DNA from: Pseudomonadota bacterium
Lineage (GTDB): Bacteria > Pseudomonadota > Alphaproteobacteria > Azospirillales > Azospirillaceae
NCBI GenBank assembly: GCA_023416195.1
Contig: JAEZID010000196.1
Coordinates: 1-42,623, forward strand
Direction of reading: 5' to 3'
Length of the DNA: 42,623 nucleotides
Positions 38,752-42,623 of this stretch are shown here, one piece after another; position 1 is the first letter of the stretch, and every line of letters starts with the position of its first letter. A program made the position numbers and the translations under genes. Below the pieces are notes generated by a model. It searched no databases and had not been told where the DNA came from. It was given only the letters and a program-made list of their open reading frames with translations.

Positions 38752-40203
38752 TCAGATGATGACCCCGGCGGAGACTGGCAGCTGGTCCAAGGCCTCGGCC
38801 AGGATGGTCAGGACGCGGCGGGTCTCGGCGCGGTCGATGGGGGCGCCGAGGCAGATGCGCAGGGCCTCGGGAATCTCGGAGGTCGTCGCGAAGGTGTCGC
38901 TGACCACGGCGGCGATGCCGCGGGTGCGCAGGTGGGTGGCAAATTCGCCGCGCGTCCAGCTGTCGGGCAGACGGAGCCAGAGGTGGAAAGCCTCCCGCTT
39001 CGATTGGAAACTGCGCGGCGGAAGGATGGAATCGGCAAGCTGGCGGCGCGCCACGGCCTCGGCGCGAACGGCGTCGAGCACCGCATCGGCCGTTCCGTCG
39101 GCGATCCAGCGATGGGCGATGGCCGAGGTCAGCGGCGAAGCCATCAGCGAGGTCGCCCGCTGCGCCGCCGCCAGCTTCAGCGCTTGCCGGGCGTTTGGAG
39201 CCACCACGTAAGCGATGCGCAGCATGGGCGACACGCACTTGGCGAGGCCGGAGACGTGGAAGGTGATGTCCGGTGCGAGGGCCGCCAGGGGACGCGGCGG
39301 GTCCGTCGGCAGAGGGCCGTAGATGTCGTCCTCGATGATTGGCACACCATGCTCGCGCGCCGCCGCGACGACGGCGTTGCGGCGCTCCAGCGGCATCGTC
39401 GCGGTGGTCGGGTTGTGGAAGGTCGGCATGCAGTACAGCGCCTTGGGGCGATGCTGCGCCAGGACCGCGCGGAGCGCGTCGGGGTCGATGCCGTCCGCGT
39501 CCATGGGAACGCCGACGACGCGCAGGCCGAGCTGGGCGGCGACGGCCTTGAAGCCCGGATAGGTCAGCGCCTCCGCGCACACCGTATCGCCGGGCCGGGC
39601 AAGCGCGGTCAGCAGCGCCAGAAGGGCGCCCTGGGTGCCGGGACAGACGAGCAGGCGCTCGGCCGGCAGATCGGGCAGGCGGCGGCGCAGCCAGTGGGCG
39701 CCCGCCGCGCGATCAGCGTTGGGGGCGCCGTTGGGATCGCCGGCCTCGGGGTAGCGCAGGATGGCGGGAAGGCCGGTTCCGGACAGCACGGCGGCCATGC
39801 CCCGGTGCAGGCGGTCCAGCAGGCCCGGCGCGTCCGGCAGCGGCGGCTGGTTCATGGTCATGTCCACGAAGCCGGCCGGACCGGTGGGGATGGTACCGGT
39901 GGAGACGGAGCGTTCCGGTGCGCGGGGAGCCTGGGCGGAGGTGAGCGCGAGAGCGCGGACGAAGGTGCCCTGCCCCACCCGCGCGTCGATCAGGCCGCGA
40001 TGGCGCGCCTCCCCATAGGCGCGGCTGACCGTGGTGAAGTCGATGCCCATGCGTTCGGCCAGCAGGCGTTGCGGCGGCAGGCGCTGGCCGGGGACGAGGC
40101 GCCCGGCGCGGATGTCCTCGGCGATGGCATCCGCGATGGCGAGGTAGACGGGCCTGTCCCGCCCCTCGATCTCCGGAACCCAGAGGCTTTGATCCGGCTG
40201 CAT
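38752..40203 (-). CDS. MocR/PdxR-type regulator (GntR head, aminotransferase-like domain)
   Basis: Transcription factor of 483 aa that fuses a GntR winged helix (residues 18-82; PVYLAIADAIAEDIRAGRLVPGQRLPPQRLLAERMGIDFTTVSRAYGEAR) to a class-I aminotransferase fold (from about 110). The PLP site looks intact: N264 (FHNPTTATMP), D293/Y295 (IIEDDIYGPLP) and Schiff-base K322 (HVSGLAKCVSPMLRIAYV). Such proteins sense PLP adducts and regulate vitamin B6, taurine, GABA or transport genes. No obvious target is adjacent. The TTGACA-N17-AATGAT promoter and a GATTGT direct repeat lie upstream. Confidence 0.93.
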   Translation of the reverse strand: MQPDQSLWVPEIEGRDRPVYLAIADAIAEDIRAGRLVPGQRLPPQRLLAERMGIDFTTVSRAYGEARHRGLIDARVGQGTFVRALALTSAQAPRAPERSVSTGTIPTGPAGFVDMTMNQPPLPDAPGLLDRLHRGMAAVLSGTGLPAILRYPEAGDPNGAPNADRAAGAHWLRRRLPDLPAERLLVCPGTQGALLALLTALARPGDTVCAEALTYPGFKAVAAQLGLRVVGVPMDADGIDPDALRAVLAQHRPKALYCMPTFHNPTTATMPLERRNAVVAAAREHGVPIIEDDIYGPLPTDPPRPLAALAPDITFHVSGLAKCVSPMLRIAYVVAPNARQALKLAAAQRATSLMASPLTSAIAHRWIADGTADAVLDAVRAEAVARRQLADSILPPRSFQSKREAFHLWLRLPDSWTRGEFATHLRTRGIAAVVSDTFATTSEIPEALRICLGAPIDRAETRRVLTILAEALDQLPVSAGVII

Positions 40204-40233
40204 GGCTTTCCCCGGCGCGCTGGTGACGGTCCG

Positions 40234-40262
40234 ATCATTCCCGTGATTGTATGGATTGTCAA
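40234..40262 (-). promoter_or_regulatory. Promoter of the MocR gene with direct repeat
   Basis: TTGACA (40257-40262), 17 bp, AATGAT (40234-40239) on the minus strand. In the spacer and -35 the plus strand carries two GATTGT units with a 9-bp period, similar to direct repeats bound by MocR-type regulators, so autoregulation is plausible. Confidence 0.55.
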
Positions 40263-40343
40263 GAGCGCCGCCGTTTCCGCTCCGCGCCGCACACGGAAAA
40301 AATGCGGCACGCGGTGGAGATCGGCGCGCCGCCGCGCGGGCAG

Positions 40344-40406
40344 AAAAATGGCCGCCGGGTTTGCCCGGCGGCCTGAAGTCTAGGGAGGAAACGCCCTAAA
40401 GCGTAG
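40344..40406 (-). ncRNA. mmgR: MmgR/alpha-r8-like small RNA
   Basis: About 63 nt. On the minus strand a -35 TTGATT (40435-40440), 16 bp and -10 CATAAT (40413-40418) predict a start near 40406. The RNA would form a small 5' hairpin (ACGC/GCGU, 40391-40404), then the single-stranded core UUUCCUCCCU (40382-40391). A strong terminator follows: a 10-bp stem GGCCGCCGGG/CCCGGCGGCC at 40350-40373, and AUUUUU. This order and the exact core match what I know of the alpha-r8 family (Rfam mmgR, once called suhB), which in Sinorhizobium limits polyhydroxybutyrate accumulation and responds to nitrogen. The CCUCCC core would pair with ribosome-binding sites. Ends are estimates; identity is by pattern, not by a covariance search. 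Confidence 0.7.
40350..40373 (-). terminator. Rho-independent terminator of the MmgR-like RNA
   Basis: Perfect 10-bp GC stem with a 4-base loop followed on the minus strand by ATTTTT. Confidence 0.8.
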
Positions 40407-40447
40407 ACCCCCATTATGCCGCAGCGCACAATATAATCAATATCGTA

Positions 40448-40472
40448 GGATTTCGTATTTTCGTTGAAATCC
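40448..40472. promoter_or_regulatory. AT-rich inverted repeat between the two MmgR-like copies
   Basis: GGATTTC (40448-40454) and GAAATCC (40466-40472) flank 11 bp. CATAAT at 40476-40481 follows on the plus strand. It may be an operator controlling one of the small transcripts. Confidence 0.4.
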
Positions 40473-40500
40473 GCACATAATAGCGATACGAAGCTTCTTA

Positions 40501-40535
40501 GAGCCTGAGTCTAGGGAGAAGCCCGCAAAGGGCAG
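40501..40535. other. Decayed second MmgR-like copy
   Basis: On the plus strand CCTGA-GTCTAGGGAG-AA and the following GCCC/GGGC hairpin repeat the order at 40372-40404, where CCTGAAGTCTAGGGAGGAA and the ACGC/GCGT hairpin occur. On the minus strand the core reads CUUCUCCCU, close to UUUCCUCCCU, but no terminator follows it there. It may be a remnant, or part of a plus-strand RNA ending at the terminator at 40536. Confidence 0.45.
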
Positions 40536-40581
40536 AAGGGGTATGACGGCGCTGAGAACAGCAGCCTCATACCCCTTTTTT
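40536..40581 (+). terminator. Strong terminator, plus strand
   Basis: AAGGGGTATGA pairs with TCATACCCCTT, and inside it GGC-GCTG pairs with CAGC-GCC around AGAA; T6 follows on the plus strand. No plus-strand gene precedes it, so it implies an unannotated plus-strand transcript, possibly from near 40488. On the minus strand the stem could also end the LacI-gene mRNA. Confidence 0.7.
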
Positions 40582-40625
40582 AATGGCTGCGCTTCAGGTC
40601 GGCGTCGGGTGGATTGCGGAGCCGG

Positions 40626-41696
40626 TCAGGACGAGGCCGGCCGCGTGCTGTCGCGGACCACCAGTTCACACTCAAGGTTGCGCTGCATCGCCAGCGCCTT
40701 GTCGTCGCCGAGGCGCGCGAGGATCAGACCGGCGGCCAGTTCGCCGATTTCCCGCTGGGGCGGGCGCACGGTGGTCAGGGGCGGGATGCAGGAGGCGCTG
40801 AAGGTCAGGTCGCCGAATCCGACCACGGCGAGATCGTCGGGAACGCGCAGCCCCTTCCGGTTCGCCTCGAACAGCACGCCAAGCGCCAGCGCGTCGTTTG
40901 AGCAGACCACGCCGTCGATGTCCGGGTGGGTGGTCAGCACCTCGTCGATCAGCCAGATTCCGACCGGGGTGGAGGCGGTGTCGGGGGCGGTGAAGGCGAT
41001 GGGCTCGTGCAGGCCGCGCCGCCTCACCTCGTCCTCATAGCCGTCGGTGCGGCTGCGCACGCGCATGTCCTGATGCACGGCGGCGCCGATGTAGGCGACC
41101 TTGCGGCTGCCCTGGTCGTAGAGGTGGCTGGTCTGGCGCCGGCCGACCTCGAAATGGGAGAAGCCGACGCTCATGTCCACCGCCGGGCTCTGGGCCGAGG
41201 GAATGTCCCAGGTCTCCACCACCGGAACCCCGCAGGAGCCGAGCATGGCGCGCGTCCGGTCGGTGTGGTGCAGGCCGGTCACCACCATCGCCGCCGGGGA
41301 CCAGGCGAGCATGGCGCGGATCAGCTCCTCCTCCCGCTCGGGGTCGAACTCGCTGACGCCCAGCAGGGTTTGATAGTGCGCCGCCTGGAACGCCTGTTGC
41401 AGCGTGTTGTAGGTCTCGGCGTAGAAGGAGTTGGTGATCGACGGCAAGATGACGCCCACCGTCCGGCTCTTGGCCGCGGCGAGGCTGCCGGCGACGAGGT
41501 TCGGAACATAGCCCAACTCGTCGATCACCGTGCGGACGCGGGCGGCCAGCTCCGCCGACACGGCTTCCGGACGGCGCAGGTAAAGCGAAACGGTGCTGGG
41601 CGACACGCCGGCGGCGCTGGCCACGTCCGTCATGGTCAAACGCTGGGTGGCGCGGCGCGACCGCTTGCGGGGCGTTCTCGACGGGAGCAAGGCCAT
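40626..41696 (-). CDS. LacI/GntR-type transcriptional regulator
   Basis: Repressor of 356 aa. After a basic tail (PSRTPRKRSRRATQR) the LacI helix-turn-helix and hinge run from about residue 20 to 70 (LTMTDVASAAGVSPSTVSLYLRRPEAVSAELAARVRTVIDELGYVPNLVAGSLA). The sugar-binding-protein-like core follows (RTVGVILPSITNSFYAETYNTLQQAF, DGVVCSNDALALGVLFEANRKGLRVPDDLAVVGFGDL). The sequence resembles the gluconate-repressor branch, but no sugar-catabolic gene is in the window. AAGGAAG precedes the ATG at 41696. A perfect 20-bp palindrome 61 bp upstream is its likely operator, shared with the divergent TPR gene. Confidence 0.92.
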   Translation of the reverse strand: MALLPSRTPRKRSRRATQRLTMTDVASAAGVSPSTVSLYLRRPEAVSAELAARVRTVIDELGYVPNLVAGSLAAAKSRTVGVILPSITNSFYAETYNTLQQAFQAAHYQTLLGVSEFDPEREEELIRAMLAWSPAAMVVTGLHHTDRTRAMLGSCGVPVVETWDIPSAQSPAVDMSVGFSHFEVGRRQTSHLYDQGSRKVAYIGAAVHQDMRVRSRTDGYEDEVRRRGLHEPIAFTAPDTASTPVGIWLIDEVLTTHPDIDGVVCSNDALALGVLFEANRKGLRVPDDLAVVGFGDLTFSASCIPPLTTVRPPQREIGELAAGLILARLGDDKALAMQRNLECELVVRDSTRPASS

Positions 41697-41756
41697 TTTC
41701 TTCCTTCCTTGACGACACGCCATCATAGCATGGCGATGGCGGCCGCAACCGCCAAC

Positions 41757-41776
41757 TTGCAAGGCCCGCCTTGCAA
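41757..41776. promoter_or_regulatory. Perfect 20-bp LacI-type operator
   Basis: TTGCAAGGC (41757-41765) and GCCTTGCAA (41768-41776) are exact complements around CC. LacI-family operators are typically even palindromes of this size. It is 61 bp from the LacI start and 57 bp from the TPR start. Confidence 0.7.
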
Positions 41777-41832
41777 TGGAGGGAGATGCACCCGCATTAT
41801 CGGCCCCGCAACGCCTTGCCCCCAGGATCCGC

Positions 41833-42623
41833 ATGAAGCCCAACAGCCGCCAGAATTCCGCCGCCGGCGTGCAGGAGCTGTTGGCCCGCGCCGTCACGCA
41901 TCACCAGAACGGTCAGCTGGCCGAGGCCAAGCCGCTGTACGAGCAGGTTTTGCGCCGCCTGCCGCAGCAGACCGACGCACTGCATCTGCTGGGCCTGCTG
42001 AAGGGGCAGACGGGGGACATCGCAGCGGGAATCGAGCTGATCCGGCGCGCCGTGAAGAACGACGGGCGGCAGCCGGCCTTCCGCCTGAACCTTGGCCGGC
42101 TGCTGGAAGCCACCGGGCAATGGGCGGAGGCCGCCGACGCCTATGGGCACGCGGCACGGCTGGCCCCGCTGGAAGCCGAGCATCACCAGATGGAGGCCAA
42201 CGCCCGCGCCCGCGCCGGCCAGACGGAGGGGGCGGCGAAGGCTCTGACGCGGATTCTGCTGCTGGTGCCGGACCAGGGGGAGATCGCGTCGGTGCTGGGC
42301 GACGCGCTGTACGACCTGGGCCGGCTGCTGCCGGCGGCGGCGTGGTACGGGCGCGCGGTGACCCTGCGGCCGGATCTGTCGGTCGCCGCCTTCAACCGGG
42401 GGGCGGCTCTGCGCGACGCCGGGCGGCCGGTCGAGGCTCTGGCGGCGTTCCGGGCGGCGGCGCAGGCGGATCCGCTGCTGGTCCAGGCGCATGGGGAGGC
42501 GGTCGGGCTGTGCCACGCGCTGGGCGACGCGGAGGGCGCGGCGAAGGCCGGGCGCGCGCTGCTGGCTCTGACGCCCGACCATGCGGAGGCGATCAAGATC
42601 GTCGGCTCGGCGCTGGCGCGGGC
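41833..42623 (+). CDS. TPR-repeat protein, 3' end beyond the window
   Basis: Open from the ATG at 41833 to the window edge, at least 263 aa. After MKPNSRQNSAAGVQELLARAVTHHQNGQ the sequence is a chain of tetratricopeptide repeats of 34 residues: GQLAEAKPLYEQVLRRLPQQTDALHLLGLL, DIAAGIELIRRAVKNDGRQPAFRLNLGRLL, QWAEAADAYGHAARLAPLEAEHH, then units around YDLGRLLPAAAWYGRAV and GRPVEALAAFRAAAQADP. Large alphaproteobacterial proteins beginning this way often carry a C-terminal glycosyltransferase or methyltransferase, which cannot be checked here. No signal peptide. AGGA lies six bases upstream. It diverges from the LacI gene. Confidence 0.85.
   Translation, partial: MKPNSRQNSAAGVQELLARAVTHHQNGQLAEAKPLYEQVLRRLPQQTDALHLLGLLKGQTGDIAAGIELIRRAVKNDGRQPAFRLNLGRLLEATGQWAEAADAYGHAARLAPLEAEHHQMEANARARAGQTEGAAKALTRILLLVPDQGEIASVLGDALYDLGRLLPAAAWYGRAVTLRPDLSVAAFNRGAALRDAGRPVEALAAFRAAAQADPLLVQAHGEAVGLCHALGDAEGAAKAGRALLALTPDHAEAIKIVGSALAR

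Noticed and set aside
41797..42582. Minus-strand ORF of 261 aa at the window end
   Set aside because: Antisense to a plus-strand frame with clear TPR periodicity and a ribosome site.
1..42623. CRISPR arrays, insertion sequences, tRNA or rRNA genes
   Set aside because: None was recognised. The only tandem repeats are coding and irregular, and no cloverleaf or transposase-like sequence was seen.

Overview
The window is a GC-rich, densely coded stretch with short intergenic gaps, many ATGA/TGATG overlaps and several GTG or TTG starts. Gene content fits a free-living alphaproteobacterium: CcoG, an SdhC-like membrane adenylate cyclase, RNase J, PuuD-type urate oxidase and an MmgR-like small RNA. 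Azospirillum or a close relative is the best guess. That is an inference from style and content, since no rRNA, tRNA or replication gene is present. No transposase, integrase, phage gene or CRISPR array was found.

Layout. 1-8.7 kb: a 13-unit repeat protein with a Nif11-leader-like head, a redox-type adenylate cyclase, a patatin-like protein, a CBS-pair protein, a TerB-like protein, an SLC13-type transporter with RCK_C domains, a rifampin ADP-ribosyltransferase and small membrane proteins. 8.8-14.2 kb: UDP-galactopyranose mutase, a short RNase J and an aldehyde dehydrogenase. 14.2-20 kb: a type I secretion locus (HlyD-type adaptor, PrtD-type ABC exporter) beside two related leaderless proteins that share N-terminal and C-terminal motifs and look like its substrates. 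20-24.4 kb: a single-domain response regulator, DUF4112, a zinc-ribbon protein, a glycine-zipper surface protein, a GNAT enzyme, a HemD-like protein and an Rrf2 regulator.

24.5-30.3 kb is a purine/ureide block. PuuD makes 5-hydroxyisourate from urate, UraH hydrolyses it, UraD decarboxylates the product to allantoin, and an AllC-like amidohydrolase would act on allantoate. Allantoinase is not in the window. A LysR regulator diverges from puuD across a large palindrome. 30.2-37.1 kb is a polyamine-type ABC importer operon that continues into a ureohydrolase and a nitrilase-family enzyme, with a divergent LysR gene and a perfect 26-bp dyad. 37.1-42.6 kb: ccoG, a MocR-type regulator, an MmgR/alpha-r8-like small RNA with a decayed second copy beside it, a LacI-family regulator with a perfect 20-bp operator-like palindrome, and the start of a TPR protein that runs off the window.

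Most unusual: the IFAG(Q/H)P repeat protein, the two-substrate secretion locus with a recent internal duplication, the MmgR-like pair, a metallo-hydrolase lacking its usual bridging aspartate, and a hairpin hiding a ribosome-binding site.
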